Part shown: positions 26,489 through 35,682 of the stretch, piece after piece
Position numbering within the stretch: position 1 is the stretch's first letter
Layout: each line of letters starts with the position of its first letter
DNA from: Oscillospiraceae bacterium
GTDB lineage: Bacteria; Bacillota; Clostridia; Oscillospirales; Ruminococcaceae
Length of the DNA: 64,000 nt
NCBI GenBank assembly: GCA_017415165.1
Contig: JAFQIY010000035.1
Location: 79,152-143,151 of the forward strand
Direction: 5' to 3'
Notes under the pieces: generated by a model
Database searches by the model: none
Told to the model about the DNA's origin: nothing
The model's input: only the letters and a program-made list of their open reading frames with translations
Program-made: the position numbers and the translations under genes

Positions 26489-26557
26489 AATAATCCTCCT
26501 TGTCATAATACTGAAAAGGGCGGAATGAGTCCGCCCTTTAATCTTATGTTTCAGCTT

Positions 26558-27460
26558 TTAAGCCATAAGCTTTACCATAACAGCCTTCTGTGCGTGGAGA
26601 CGGTTTTCAGCTTCTTCGAAAATTTCATCAGCGTGAGCCTCGAATACCTTTTCAGTGATTTCTTCCTCACGGTGAGCAGGCAGACAGTGAAGCACCATAG
26701 CGTCCTTCTTTGCAACGCCCATAATCTCGTCGTTAATCTGATAACCCTTGAATGCAAGCTTACGCTTTTCAGCTTCGCCCTCCTGACCCATAGAAGCCCA
26801 CACGTCAGTAATTACAACGTCTGCATTTTCAGCAGCCTTCATTGGTGAATCCGTAAGCTCGAAGCAGTCGAAATCCTTGGTAAATTCCATAACCTGAGGG
26901 TCAGGGTGATATCCTTCGGGACAAGCCACGGAAACAGCCATACCAACCTTGAGACAGCCAACGATAAGAGAGTTTGCCATATTGTTGCCGTCGCCGATGA
27001 AGCACATCTTCAGACCATTGAACTGACCCTTGAATTCACGGATTGTCATAAGGTCAGCAAGAATCTGACAAGGGTGACAGAAATCGGTAAGACCATTGAT
27101 TATAGGAATTGAGCCGTACTTTGCAAGGTCCTCAACTTCCTTCTGCTCAAAGGTACGAATCATAATACCGTCAAGGTAACGGGAAAGAACTCTTGCTGTA
27201 TCCTGTACAGGCTCACCTCTGCCAATCTGCAAATCGTTTGAAGAAAGGAACATAGGGTTGCCGCCCAGCTGGTACATACCTGTTTCAAAGGAAACTCGTG
27301 TACGGGTTGAAGCCTTCTGGAAAATCATACCGAGGGATTTTCCCTTGAGGTGCGGATGGGGAATGTTGTGCTTGAGCTCATACTTGAGCTGGTCAGCAAG
27401 GTTAAGAATATCAATAATTTCCTCACGGGAAAGGTCAAGCATTTTAAGTAAGTGTTTCAT
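26558..27460 (-). CDS. argF: ornithine carbamoyltransferase
   Basis: Enzyme of 300 residues that makes citrulline from ornithine and carbamoyl phosphate. The carbamoyl phosphate site STRTR lies in FQKASTRTRVSFETGM; HPCQ (in FCHPCQILADL) and HCLPAH near the C-terminus are the other signatures. The start ATG at 27460 follows AGGAGA; the frame stays open further upstream but without family similarity. Confidence 0.97.
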   Translation of the reverse strand: MKHLLKMLDLSREEIIDILNLADQLKYELKHNIPHPHLKGKSLGMIFQKASTRTRVSFETGMYQLGGNPMFLSSNDLQIGRGEPVQDTARVLSRYLDGIMIRTFEQKEVEDLAKYGSIPIINGLTDFCHPCQILADLMTIREFKGQFNGLKMCFIGDGNNMANSLIVGCLKVGMAVSVACPEGYHPDPQVMEFTKDFDCFELTDSPMKAAENADVVITDVWASMGQEGEAEKRKLAFKGYQINDEIMGVAKKDAMVLHCLPAHREEEITEKVFEAHADEIFEEAENRLHAQKAVMVKLMA

Positions 27461-27482
27461 TATTCTATCTCCTGTTCTGTAA

Positions 27483-28229
27483 TTATTTGCCGCCGTTCTT
27501 TTCCATAAATTCTTCAACAGCCTTGTTAAGACGTGAAGCGCTCTTGAACGGAATGTTATGTCCTGCACCGTCCCACATATCGTAAGCACAGCGAGGGTTC
27601 TGCATAGAAAGCGTACGCACGGTCTTTCTGACCTCAAGAGTTTCCTTGATGCCGCAAAGAGCAAGCATAGGAACTTCAATTGTACGGTAATCAGGGAAGT
27701 CCTCAAGCTTTATGCCGTTGTCAATGGAATTGAGGATTGTTGTCATAGTGACATTCTGTGCAAACTCTGCATTTTCCTCTCTTTCGCCCTTGTCAAGACC
27801 CATAGCAAGAGCGTTGAAGCCCACAAGAAGCTTGTTTTTGGAAATCTTTTCGTTGTCGGAAGCCTGCTTCATAGCCTTTTCAACTTCAGCAGGGTCTTTA
27901 AGCAGCCACGGGCTTATCATTATGCCGCCGTTGAAAAGCTGTGGAGCTTTACACAGCATAACATAAGCAAGCTGCGCACCGAGGGAAAAACCCATAATTG
28001 TAACCTTCTTGCCGAGGGACGGAATAAACTCCACAAGCTGTTTCAGTGCTTCAACAGTTGTAAAGGTCTTAACTTCATTGCGTCCGTAGCCCGGGAGGTG
28101 AGGAACGATTACACAGTAATTTCTGGCAAGGTAGTCGCACTGCTTTGAAAAGCAATGAACGTGGCTTGCACCGTGAAGACATACGATAATCGGTTTCTGT
28201 TCGTCGCCGTATTTTTCATAATACATCAT
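27483..28229 (-). CDS. alpha/beta hydrolase
   Basis: Cytosolic hydrolase of 248 residues. It has the oxyanion loop CLHGAS, nucleophile elbow GFSLG (about residue 82), and a C-terminal DGAGHNIPF with the catalytic histidine. Substrate is unknown. Its ATG overlaps the argD stop codon (ATGA), so the two are translationally coupled, although no role in arginine synthesis is known for such an enzyme. Confidence 0.85.
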   Translation of the reverse strand: MMYYEKYGDEQKPIIVCLHGASHVHCFSKQCDYLARNYCVIVPHLPGYGRNEVKTFTTVEALKQLVEFIPSLGKKVTIMGFSLGAQLAYVMLCKAPQLFNGGIMISPWLLKDPAEVEKAMKQASDNEKISKNKLLVGFNALAMGLDKGEREENAEFAQNVTMTTILNSIDNGIKLEDFPDYRTIEVPMLALCGIKETLEVRKTVRTLSMQNPRCAYDMWDGAGHNIPFKSASRLNKAVEEFMEKNGGK

Positions 28230-29395
28230 TCCAGTATCCTCCTCAGTATTTCAAATCCTTCGTCAATTTCATCATATGTAATATTAAGCGGCGGCAGGAA
28301 ACGAAGCTTTGTCTTTGCTGTCAGAATAAGCAGACCGTTTTCGCAGCACGCACGGCAGATATCAGCCGCATTCTTTGTTTTAAGACGTGCACCAATCATA
28401 AGACCGAGTCCGTCAACGCCCTCGATTTCGGGGATTTCCATAAGCTTCTTCTTGAAATAGTCAGCCTTTGCATTTATTTCAGCAAGGAACTTTTCGTCTG
28501 CGACCTTGTTCACAACCGCAAGTCCGCCTGCGCAAGCCAGCGGATTACCGCCGAAAGTTGAACCGTGAGTACCCGGAACAAGAACACCGCTGCACTTTTC
28601 GTCAGCGAGGCAGATTCCCACAGGCACGCCGCCTGCAACGCCCTTCGCCATTGTTGTGATATTAGGCTTTACGCCGTACTGAACGGAAGTAAGGAATGAA
28701 CCTGTACGTCCCGCACCTGTCTGAACCTCGTCAGCAATTGTGAGAATATCCTTTTCAGCGCAAAGTTTGAAAATTTCGTCGATGAACTCCTTATCGAGAG
28801 GAACAACTCCGCCCTCACCCTGAACAAATTCAAACATTACAGCACAAACGCTGTCGTCAAGCTTTGCACGGAGGTCGTCGATGTTGTTAGCCTCAACGTT
28901 GATGAAGCCTTCAACAAACGGGAAGAAGTAGTTGTGGAAAACGTCCTGTCCTGTTGCGGAAAGGGTAGCCATCGTTCTTCCGTGGAAGCTGTTCACCAAA
29001 GTAATGATGTTGTAACGCTTTGCGTCCTTGCCGTATTTGTCAAAGGAATATTTTCTTGCAAGCTTGATTGCACACTCGTTAGCCTCAGCGCCCGAGTTTC
29101 CGAAGAACATCTTATCATAGCCTGTAGCCTTTGAAAGAGCGTCGGCAAAATCAGCCTGCACCTTTGTATAGTAGTAGTTGGAGGTGTGCTGAATAGCTCT
29201 TGCCTGAGCACAAACCGCCTCAGCCCATTCCTCATCGCAGTAACCGAGAGAATTTGTTCCGATACCGCTTCCGAAATCTATGTATTTCTTACCGTTTTCG
29301 TCAGTGGCAGTACGTCCCTCACCCTTTTCCAGTACCAAAGGGTAACGTCCGTAAGTACCCATAACGTGTTCATTGAATTTTTCTATTGTACTCAT
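28226..29395 (-). CDS. argD: acetylornithine aminotransferase
   Basis: PLP enzyme of 389 residues that makes N-acetylornithine from N-acetylglutamate semialdehyde. Signatures are GSGIGTNSLGY, the cofactor aspartate region (LTIADEVQTGAGRTGSF) and the Schiff-base lysine in TTMAKGVAGGVP. I choose ATG 29395, six bases after GAGAGGTG; a GTG nine bases upstream is part of that site. Confidence 0.96.
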   Translation of the reverse strand: MSTIEKFNEHVMGTYGRYPLVLEKGEGRTATDENGKKYIDFGSGIGTNSLGYCDEEWAEAVCAQARAIQHTSNYYYTKVQADFADALSKATGYDKMFFGNSGAEANECAIKLARKYSFDKYGKDAKRYNIITLVNSFHGRTMATLSATGQDVFHNYFFPFVEGFINVEANNIDDLRAKLDDSVCAVMFEFVQGEGGVVPLDKEFIDEIFKLCAEKDILTIADEVQTGAGRTGSFLTSVQYGVKPNITTMAKGVAGGVPVGICLADEKCSGVLVPGTHGSTFGGNPLACAGGLAVVNKVADEKFLAEINAKADYFKKKLMEIPEIEGVDGLGLMIGARLKTKNAADICRACCENGLLILTAKTKLRFLPPLNITYDEIDEGFEILRRILE

Positions 29396-29420
29396 TGCAA
29401 GCACCTCTCTTTTGTTTAAA

Positions 29421-29849
29421 TCAAGTCATTATGAATATCATCGCCGCCGTACCTGCCGCAAACAATATACCCATAATCATTATGCACAGAGCATTTCCGT
29501 AGAAATCACTGTCGCCTATTATAATAAATTCTTCGGGGTTTGAAGGATTGTATTTCACCTGCACCTCAGTACCGACATCAAAACCTTGTCTGCCCTCGAG
29601 CACCTCTCCCTTGTATGCCGCCTTTACGGTCATTCCGTTTGCAGTTTCAAACTCAACAACGGGAGCAATTTTCTGTCCTGCACCGCCGAGGCTCATAAGA
29701 AAATCGTTTCTGTTTTCTCTGCCTGTAATTCTGCCCTGAGCAAAATCTCCGATTTTATTTATTCTATGGTAATAAATCAGCTTCCGGGCATTTATAACAG
29801 CTACTGCTGCAAAAATAGCAATTACCGCAATAAATATCAAATCTATCAT
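29421..29849 (-). CDS. small membrane protein, DUF3592-like
   Basis: Protein of 142 residues with one membrane helix at each end and a small beta domain between (VVEFETANGMTVKAAYKGE, then VQVKYNPSNPEEFII). This is the layout of DUF3592-type proteins of unknown function. ATG 29849 is preferred over the TTG at 29858 because it is spaced 9 nt from AGGGG. It lies 25 nt before argD. Confidence 0.7.
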   Translation of the reverse strand: MIDLIFIAVIAIFAAVAVINARKLIYYHRINKIGDFAQGRITGRENRNDFLMSLGGAGQKIAPVVEFETANGMTVKAAYKGEVLEGRQGFDVGTEVQVKYNPSNPEEFIIIGDSDFYGNALCIMIMGILFAAGTAAMIFIMT

Positions 29850-29989
29850 TATGCTCAACCCCTGTATGCCTGATGTATCCTTTTAATATAGCAAAATAAT
29901 ATGAATATTTCAAGTATTTTCATATATCATTTTACATTTTATGCAAATTATTGTTTGGTATAACCAATCGAGCGACAGCGAGATTGGTT

Positions 29990-31441
29990 TTAATAACCCA
30001 TTTCTTTAAGCTCGGACACGATTTCCACGTAAGCCTCTCTCGGGTCATAGCCCTTGTAGTCCTCACGCTTCAGGTCGATTGTGTCACCGTGGGAAATTCC
30101 ACGTATACGCTTGCTTTCGTACACGCCCCTGAAGTTGCCCCACTTGGCAGACTCCTCAGTAACAAGCCCGTCATTTCTGCCGTATTTGCTCAGCAGAAGC
30201 CACGTAAATCCGAGAATATCAAAGCTGAAAGCGTTCTTCATCACCGATGTGTAGCTCTGATAATAGACCTTTTCCGAGTCCTTGATTTCCTCGTTGAACT
30301 GTTCGGCATACTCCGTATTAAGCTGGTGACAAGCCGTGTAAAAATCAGGATTTCCGTCCCCTAGCTTCTTGAATCTTCCGTCGGCAAAATCAGCAACCTT
30401 ACGATAAAAGCTGTCGGGAAGCTTATTCGCTAAATCGGTAACCTGCGAGCCGTGGTGAGGAGTACCAACAGTAGTAAGTGTCGCAACGTAATCCTCAATG
30501 CCAAGCTTAGCGATTGCATAACGTGAGTCAAGACCGCCCTTTGAATGAGCAATGATGTTCACCTTTTCACAGCCTGTTTCCTCAACAATTTCCAGCACCT
30601 TTTTCCTGATATGTTCAGCGTTTGTGACAACCGTTGCGCAGGCCTCCTGATGCCCGTAGTAAATCGTAGCGCCGTTTCTTATAAGCTCTGCAGGGATACG
30701 TCCCCAGTAGTTGAAATATTTCCAGTCACGGAAACCAAGACCGTGCACAAGAAGTATGGGGTATTTTGTCTTACACACCTGCGACTCAATACGCTGACTT
30801 TCGCAGATTTTTCTCGTTGTTTCGTAGTCATATTCCGCCTTTGCCGTGCGGTACATACTGATAAGCACGAAAATTCCCGCAATCGGCACAAGAAGCAGAA
30901 AAAAGTACACTACCCTCTTTACAATTCCCAGTCGTCTGCAAAGCAGAACAATTCTGAGAATACCATTCCAGCCGTAGCCGAGAATAATTACCGAAGAAAT
31001 AACCGTATCCGTAACCCAAAGCGGCTTCGGCATATCCCAGAAATTATTCTTGATTGCAAATATGTAGTAAACCGTGTTGCACAAAAGCGAAATCGCCGTA
31101 AATTTCAGCAGGATTTTCCCGCCGTACATTGCACGTACTCTTGTGTTTACAGTTGTCTTGTCAAATTTTACTCTGTACGGCTTCACCGCAAGCCTTGCCA
31201 TAAAATACAATGCAAACAGACAAACAGGAATAATTGCCGTCAGTCTGACTCCTACTCCTAACCAGTCGGTTGTGCCGTTTTTTTGAACATCGTACTCAAC
31301 GCAAAGCCCGACAATCATCGCCCCATGAGGAAGAATTGTCATGCCGATAAATCGTCCCACCGCATTTTCAAGGGGAAGCTTGTCGAAAACATCAAGCACA
31401 ATTGCCGCACCTACTGCAAGCCACAAAAGAACAAACAACAA
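29990..31441 (-). CDS. membrane-anchored lipase/esterase-like alpha/beta hydrolase
   Basis: Protein of 483 residues. The N-terminal 220 residues hold five or six membrane segments; the C-terminal half is an alpha/beta hydrolase resembling bacterial triacylglycerol lipases: oxyanion loop LLVHGLGFRDW, nucleophile AHSKGG, and TVGTPHHGSQV. The fusion of a polytopic domain to a lipase domain is uncommon. The start is TTG 31441, 31 nt after argB. Substrate is unknown. Confidence 0.8.
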   Translation of the reverse strand: MLFVLLWLAVGAAIVLDVFDKLPLENAVGRFIGMTILPHGAMIVGLCVEYDVQKNGTTDWLGVGVRLTAIIPVCLFALYFMARLAVKPYRVKFDKTTVNTRVRAMYGGKILLKFTAISLLCNTVYYIFAIKNNFWDMPKPLWVTDTVISSVIILGYGWNGILRIVLLCRRLGIVKRVVYFFLLLVPIAGIFVLISMYRTAKAEYDYETTRKICESQRIESQVCKTKYPILLVHGLGFRDWKYFNYWGRIPAELIRNGATIYYGHQEACATVVTNAEHIRKKVLEIVEETGCEKVNIIAHSKGGLDSRYAIAKLGIEDYVATLTTVGTPHHGSQVTDLANKLPDSFYRKVADFADGRFKKLGDGNPDFYTACHQLNTEYAEQFNEEIKDSEKVYYQSYTSVMKNAFSFDILGFTWLLLSKYGRNDGLVTEESAKWGNFRGVYESKRIRGISHGDTIDLKREDYKGYDPREAYVEIVSELKEMGY

Positions 31442-31472
31442 GACAACACCCCCACAAATGAATTACCAAAAA

Positions 31473-32357
31473 TCAGATAAACTGTGTACCGATACCCTCA
31501 TTGGTAAGAAGCTCGATAAGGATAGAGTGAGGAACACGTCCGTCAATGATACAGGTCTTGTGTACGCCGCGTCTGACAGCTTCAACACAGCAGTCAATCT
31601 TAGGTATCATACCGCCGCTGATAATGCCCTGCTTCTTCATAAACGGAACTTCACTTACCTGAACAGTAGGGATAAGTGTGCTGTCGTCGTCCTTGTCCTC
31701 GAGAAGTCCCACGATATCTGTCATAAGCACAAGATTTTCAGCGCCGAGTTCAGCCGCAATTCTTGCAGCAGCTGTGTCAGCGTTGATGTTGTAGGTCTGT
31801 GCTTCCTCGTCGCAGGCAACAGTTGCAATAACAGGGACATAACCCTTGTCAAGAGCGTCAAGGATAGGAGTTGTGTTCACGTCAACAATTTCACCCACGA
31901 AGCCGAGGTCAACCTCGCCTTCCATTTTGTGTGCAGTAATCATACCGCCGTCAATGCCGCAAAGACCGAGAGCCTTGCCGCCGTGCTCGATAAGGTGAGA
32001 AACAAGCTCCTTGTTTACCTTGCCCGAAAGCACCATCTTTACAATGTCAACAGTAGCCTCGTCTGTGTAGCGAAGTCCGTTGATGAACTTGCTTTCAATG
32101 CCCACTCTTTTCAGCATATCATTGATTTCAGGGCCGCCGCCGTGCACAAGAACAACCTTTACGCCAACAAGTGAAAGAAGCACAATGTCGCTCATAACAG
32201 CGTCTTTCAGAGCCTCATTTGTCATAGCGTTGCCGCCGTACTTTACAACAACAATCTTGCCGCTGTAGCGCTGAATATATGGCAGTGCGTCAATAAGAAT
32301 TTTTGAACGCACCTCGTTTTCGATTTTAATATCGCTTGTAAGATTTGTGATATCCAT
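31473..32357 (-). CDS. argB: acetylglutamate kinase
   Basis: Enzyme of 294 residues that phosphorylates N-acetylglutamate. It shows VVKYGGNAM, VLVHGGGPEIN and NINADTAAARIAAELGAENL in the expected order. The N-terminal helix is of the type seen in arginine-sensitive hexameric enzymes, so feedback inhibition by arginine is likely. Confidence 0.97.
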   Translation of the reverse strand: MDITNLTSDIKIENEVRSKILIDALPYIQRYSGKIVVVKYGGNAMTNEALKDAVMSDIVLLSLVGVKVVLVHGGGPEINDMLKRVGIESKFINGLRYTDEATVDIVKMVLSGKVNKELVSHLIEHGGKALGLCGIDGGMITAHKMEGEVDLGFVGEIVDVNTTPILDALDKGYVPVIATVACDEEAQTYNINADTAAARIAAELGAENLVLMTDIVGLLEDKDDDSTLIPTVQVSEVPFMKKQGIISGGMIPKIDCCVEAVRRGVHKTCIIDGRVPHSILIELLTNEGIGTQFI

Positions 32358-32431
32358 TTTCTTTTCTCCTTTTCAAGACGGATATAAACTGCTCCGTCCT
32401 TTGCTATCTCTTTTTATTTAATCGTAAAATC

Positions 32432-32463
32432 AATTACGAATTACGCATTACGAATTGCGAATT
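32432..32463 (-). repeat. 32-bp heptad repeat, copy a
   Basis: Four consecutive 7-nt words of the form (A/C)ATT(A/G)CG followed by AATT. Words: AATTACG, AATTACG, CATTACG, AATTGCG. The closing AATT runs into the stop codon of the gene at 32463-33017. Confidence 0.9.
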
Positions 32464-33017
32464 TATAAATACATATGCACCTTTGAACTTTCGCTTTCAA
32501 TTATGTAACGCACATTTTCCGCTTCCTCAGGGGTAAGTCCGCCGATTGTGCCGTTTCCTGAAATTACATTATTCTCTCCCTGATATTCAATGGAATAGAC
32601 CACATCAGCCTTACTTCCCTTTTCTTTCACCTGCACGGAAGTGATGTTTGTCAGATACTCCATTTCAAAACCCCGTCCCGCATCTGTAAGAATACGCATA
32701 TTCGTTACCGCAAAAAACGCCTTTGTTCTGCCTGCCGAAAACGCCTTGACATAAATGACAATGCCGACAACTATAAACAGCACGCCAAAATAGCTCATCA
32801 TACCTCCGCCTGCTCTGAACATACCTACCGTCCAGAACAACGCAAAAGCCGTCCATAATGTTGCAAAGAAAATCATATACAGCTTTGCAGCAAGATTTGC
32901 CTTGACGCCTGCGACAGCAACACCTTTTCCGCACCACACGATATGCTCGCCGATTTCAAGGTGACGATTGAATTTTACCGTAATCTGACGGTCGAAAGTG
33001 CTGTTTTGCTCAGTCAT
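32463..33017 (-). CDS. membrane protein with PH-like domain
   Basis: Protein of 184 residues with two membrane helices (about 45-90) and a C-terminal beta-rich domain beginning AFFAVTNMRILTDAGRGFEME, the pattern of bacterial PH (bPH) domains. Function unknown. It is inserted between argB and argJ and flanked on both sides by copies of the 32-bp heptad repeat in the same orientation. Confidence 0.7.
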   Translation of the reverse strand: MTEQNSTFDRQITVKFNRHLEIGEHIVWCGKGVAVAGVKANLAAKLYMIFFATLWTAFALFWTVGMFRAGGGMMSYFGVLFIVVGIVIYVKAFSAGRTKAFFAVTNMRILTDAGRGFEMEYLTNITSVQVKEKGSKADVVYSIEYQGENNVISGNGTIGGLTPEEAENVRYIIESESSKVHMYL

Positions 33018-33042
33018 TTCTACTCTCTCCCTTGCGTAAAAT

Positions 33043-33074
33043 AATTACTAATTACGCATTGCGAATTACGAATT
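33043..33074 (-). repeat. 32-bp heptad repeat, copy b
   Basis: Words AATTACT, AATTACG, CATTGCG, AATTACG, then AATT. It ends 1 nt before the argJ stop codon (TGA). Same orientation as copy a, with which it brackets the PH-like membrane protein gene. Confidence 0.9.
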
Positions 33075-33075
33075 A

Positions 33076-34299
33076 TCAAGACCTGTAATCCCCGTTAATC
33101 TTAACATAATCATAAGTCAGGTCACAGCCCCACGCTGTAGCCTTTGCGTCACCCGAATTAAGTTCGATGTAAATTTCAATTTCGTCCTCGGTAAGAACAA
33201 CCTTTGCCTCGTCCTCGGAGAATTCTACGCCTGCACCGTTGCGGCAAACTGCAATGCGTCCTGCCTTTGAAGCAAGGTCAACGTCAACCTTTGTAATGTC
33301 GAAATCAGCCTCAGCGTAGCCGATTGCACAGAGAACACGTCCCCAGTTTGCATCAGCGCCGAACATTGCACACTTGAACAGCGGAGAACGGATTACACTC
33401 TTTGCAACGATGATTGCCGTGTCAAGGTCAGGTGCAGAGGAACAAACGCAGGTAAGAAGCTTTGTTGCACCCTCGCCGTCCTTTGCAAGCATTCTTGTAA
33501 GGTTAGCCATAACCTGATAAAGAGCGTCCTTGAATGTAGCAAAATCAGCATTTTCCTCAGTAATTTCCGCATTTTCAGCAAGTCCCGAGGACATCAGCAT
33601 ACAGGTGTCGTTTGTGGACTGGTCGCCGTCAACGGAAAGGCAGTTATATGTAATCTTCACGATTTCGGAAAGTGCCTTCTGCAAAAGTTCAGCAGAAATT
33701 GCACAGTCTGTTGTGATGAAGTTGAGTGTTGTAGCCATATTAGGGTGAATCATACCGCTGCCCTTAGCCATACCGCCCATCTTGCAGAGCTTGCCGCCGA
33801 TTTCAAATTCAACAGCGTATTCCTTCTTCACGGTGTCGGTTGTCATAATAGCAGTTGCAGCCTCAAGATTGCCCTCGTAGGAAAGCTTCTTCACAAGTTC
33901 AGGAACAGCCTCACGGATTGGCTCGATAGGCAAAATCTGACCGATTACACCTGTTGAAGCAACGATAACCTGTTCAGGTGCAATGCCAAGAGCGTCAGCG
34001 GTAAGCTTACACATTTCCAGTGCCTTTTCCTCACCGTCAGCGTTGCAGGTGTTAGCATTCTTTGAGTTTGCAATAACAGCCATAGCCTTGCCGCCGCTTT
34101 TTGCAAGGTTGTTCTTTGTAACAACAACAGGCGCACCCTTAACCTTGTTGGAGGTGTACACACCAGCCGCGTTGCACATAACGTCCGAAACAATCAGACA
34201 GATGTCATTCTTCTTTGTAGGGTTCTCCTTGATGCCGCAGTAAAGACCGCTTGCCTTGAAGCCCTTTGCGGCACACACGCCGCCGTCGATAATTTTCAT
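33076..34299 (-). CDS. argJ: bifunctional ornithine acetyltransferase / N-acetylglutamate synthase
   Basis: Enzyme of 407 residues that recycles the acetyl group from N-acetylornithine to glutamate. The self-cleavage site is in KGSGMIHPNMATTL, where the first Thr after Ala becomes the nucleophile of the beta subunit. The ATG at 34299 follows AGGAGA. No separate argA or argE is visible, consistent with the cyclic pathway. Confidence 0.96.
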   Translation of the reverse strand: MKIIDGGVCAAKGFKASGLYCGIKENPTKKNDICLIVSDVMCNAAGVYTSNKVKGAPVVVTKNNLAKSGGKAMAVIANSKNANTCNADGEEKALEMCKLTADALGIAPEQVIVASTGVIGQILPIEPIREAVPELVKKLSYEGNLEAATAIMTTDTVKKEYAVEFEIGGKLCKMGGMAKGSGMIHPNMATTLNFITTDCAISAELLQKALSEIVKITYNCLSVDGDQSTNDTCMLMSSGLAENAEITEENADFATFKDALYQVMANLTRMLAKDGEGATKLLTCVCSSAPDLDTAIIVAKSVIRSPLFKCAMFGADANWGRVLCAIGYAEADFDITKVDVDLASKAGRIAVCRNGAGVEFSEDEAKVVLTEDEIEIYIELNSGDAKATAWGCDLTYDYVKINGDYRS

Positions 34300-34323
34300 A
34301 TTGCAAAAATCTCCTTTTCTTTG

Positions 34324-34355
34324 AATTCGCAATTCGCAATGCGTAATGCGTAATT
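34324..34355 (+). repeat. 32-bp heptad repeat, copy c (inverted)
   Basis: Opposite orientation to copies a and b. On the minus strand the words read AATTACG, CATTACG, CATTGCG, AATTGCG, then AATT. It overlaps the stop codon of the gene at 34354-34767. Confidence 0.9.
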
Positions 34356-34767
34356 ATTCTTCATACCACATTGCGGAAATATCTTCGCTTTCAAAATATT
34401 TATAGTAATAGGGATTGACTGAGTAGCCTTCAAAAAATGCACAACCGCCGCCAATGTATTCCCTGTCAGCATTATAAACACCAACACTGTTGCACCCGTC
34501 AAGAGCAATCGCATAACGTTTTCCGTCAATGTCAAAGCCAACTTCATAATCACGAGGACACTTGCCGCTTATTGCTGTATCATACTTCATACGCAGAATA
34601 TAGACAACCTGTTCAGCATCCTCATCAGAAAGCCTGATACTCTCATCACCGCAAACGGCATAAACCTCAGCGTTTGGTCTTATGAAAAAACCTACTCTTA
34701 TTCCGACAGCAAGCGAAACGGCAAAAATCAAAATCCAGAAAAAAGTGATTATGGCGAATTTTTTCAT
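34354..34767 (-). CDS. small membrane-anchored protein, paralogue 1 of a tandem pair
   Basis: Protein of 137 residues: an N-terminal hydrophobic segment (KKFAIITFFWILIFAVSLAV) that is a membrane anchor or signal, then a small domain with EVYAVCGDESIRLSDEDAE and GKRYAIALDGC, ending DISAMWYEE. The ATG at 34767 has GGGAGAAG upstream; the longer frame reads through the repeat and is not credible. The neighbour at 34817-35245 is clearly homologous along its whole length. I do not recognise the family. Confidence 0.75.
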   Translation of the reverse strand: MKKFAIITFFWILIFAVSLAVGIRVGFFIRPNAEVYAVCGDESIRLSDEDAEQVVYILRMKYDTAISGKCPRDYEVGFDIDGKRYAIALDGCNSVGVYNADREYIGGGCAFFEGYSVNPYYYKYFESEDISAMWYEE

Positions 34768-34786
34768 TTTGACTTCTCCCTTTGAT

Positions 34787-34818
34787 AATTCGCAATTCGC
34801 AATGCGTAATGCGTAATT
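34787..34818 (+). repeat. 32-bp heptad repeat, copy d (inverted)
   Basis: Identical in sequence to copy c. It lies between the two tandem paralogues and overlaps the stop codon of the second, so the duplication unit was probably gene plus repeat. Confidence 0.9.
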
Positions 34819-35245
34819 ATTCTTCATACCACATTGCAGAAATATCCTCGTTATCAAAATATTTAAAGTAATAAGGATCGATTGAACCCTCATCTAAATA
34901 AAGGTAACCGTCACCAATGTGTTCCCCGCCGGCATTGTAAACCTGAACGGTGCTGCAGCCGTCAAGAGCAATTGCATAACGTTTTCCTTCAATATCAAAG
35001 CCTATTCTGTCATCATATGGGCACTTGAAGCCGCCACGAGCGTCGTATTTGTGACAAAGCAGATAAACAACCTTTTCCGCATCCTCATCCGAAAGCTTAA
35101 CACGCTCATCGCCGCAAACTGCATAGACCTCTGCTTTTTCTCCTATAACAAAGCTTTCAATGAAAAAACCTGCTCTGTTGAAATCAGCAAAAAATGCGGC
35201 GGCAATGATTAAAAACCAAAGTAAAGTAATTACTGGTGTTTTCAT
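34817..35245 (-). CDS. small membrane-anchored protein, paralogue 2 of a tandem pair
   Basis: Protein of 142 residues with an N-terminal hydrophobic segment (TPVITLLWFLIIAAAFF), then EVYAVCGDERVKLSDEDAEK and GKRYAIALDGC, ending DISAMWYEE. It shares ribosome binding site, spacing and most of its domain with paralogue 1; the loops differ. The conserved cysteines in VCGDE and LDGC may form a disulfide outside the cell. Function unknown. Confidence 0.75.
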   Translation of the reverse strand: MKTPVITLLWFLIIAAAFFADFNRAGFFIESFVIGEKAEVYAVCGDERVKLSDEDAEKVVYLLCHKYDARGGFKCPYDDRIGFDIEGKRYAIALDGCSTVQVYNAGGEHIGDGYLYLDEGSIDPYYFKYFDNEDISAMWYEE

Positions 35246-35264
35246 TTTGACTTCTCCCTTTGAT

Positions 35265-35296
35265 AATTCGCAATTCGCAATGCGTAATGCGTAATT
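35265..35296 (+). repeat. 32-bp heptad repeat, copy e (inverted)
   Basis: Identical to copies c and d. It overlaps the stop codon of the four-helix bundle gene. Confidence 0.9.
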
Positions 35297-35663
35297 ATTT
35301 ATTTGACAATTCAATTGCTTTTTGAGATTTTGTTATTGACATCAGTATTTTTAATAATTCCTTGCAATCAGAATATATGCTGTCAAAATGAACATTTTCA
35401 ATATACCCACTCTCTCCGAGTAGTTCAAGCCAATATTCGGTTTCACTCGCTTCCTTCAATGCAATATTCATTTTTGCATAAAAATCAGCTTTGCTTTGAC
35501 CTCTTATCGCCTCTTTTACATTTGCACCGATACTCGTGCCGCTTCGTAATACCTGCTTTGAAAGAACATATTCTTTCTTTTCTGAAATAAGATACTTATA
35601 CAGCTTTATAATTCTTAACGCAAAAGCCTTACTCTTGTCAACAATTACATTTTGCTCTTTCAT
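35295..35663 (-). CDS. four helix bundle protein (23S rRNA intervening-sequence family)
   Basis: Protein of 122 residues, all alpha helical, with the family pattern SKAFALRIIKLYKYL, LRSGTSIGANVKEAIRGQSK and EASETEYWLELL. Members were first found inside 23S rRNA intervening sequences and share their fold with the Avd accessory protein of diversity-generating retroelements. No reverse transcriptase or rRNA is nearby. It lies between argC and the tandem paralogues, bracketed by repeats e and f. Confidence 0.9.
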   Translation of the reverse strand: MKEQNVIVDKSKAFALRIIKLYKYLISEKKEYVLSKQVLRSGTSIGANVKEAIRGQSKADFYAKMNIALKEASETEYWLELLGESGYIENVHFDSIYSDCKELLKILMSITKSQKAIELSNK

Positions 35664-35682
35664 AATGTTTTCTCACCCATTT

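Noticed and set aside
34354-34893. Longer N-terminal forms of the tandem paralogues containing NYALRIANCE
   Set aside because: That peptide is the translated 32-bp repeat and appears before several unrelated genes; the true starts have ribosome binding sites after the repeat.
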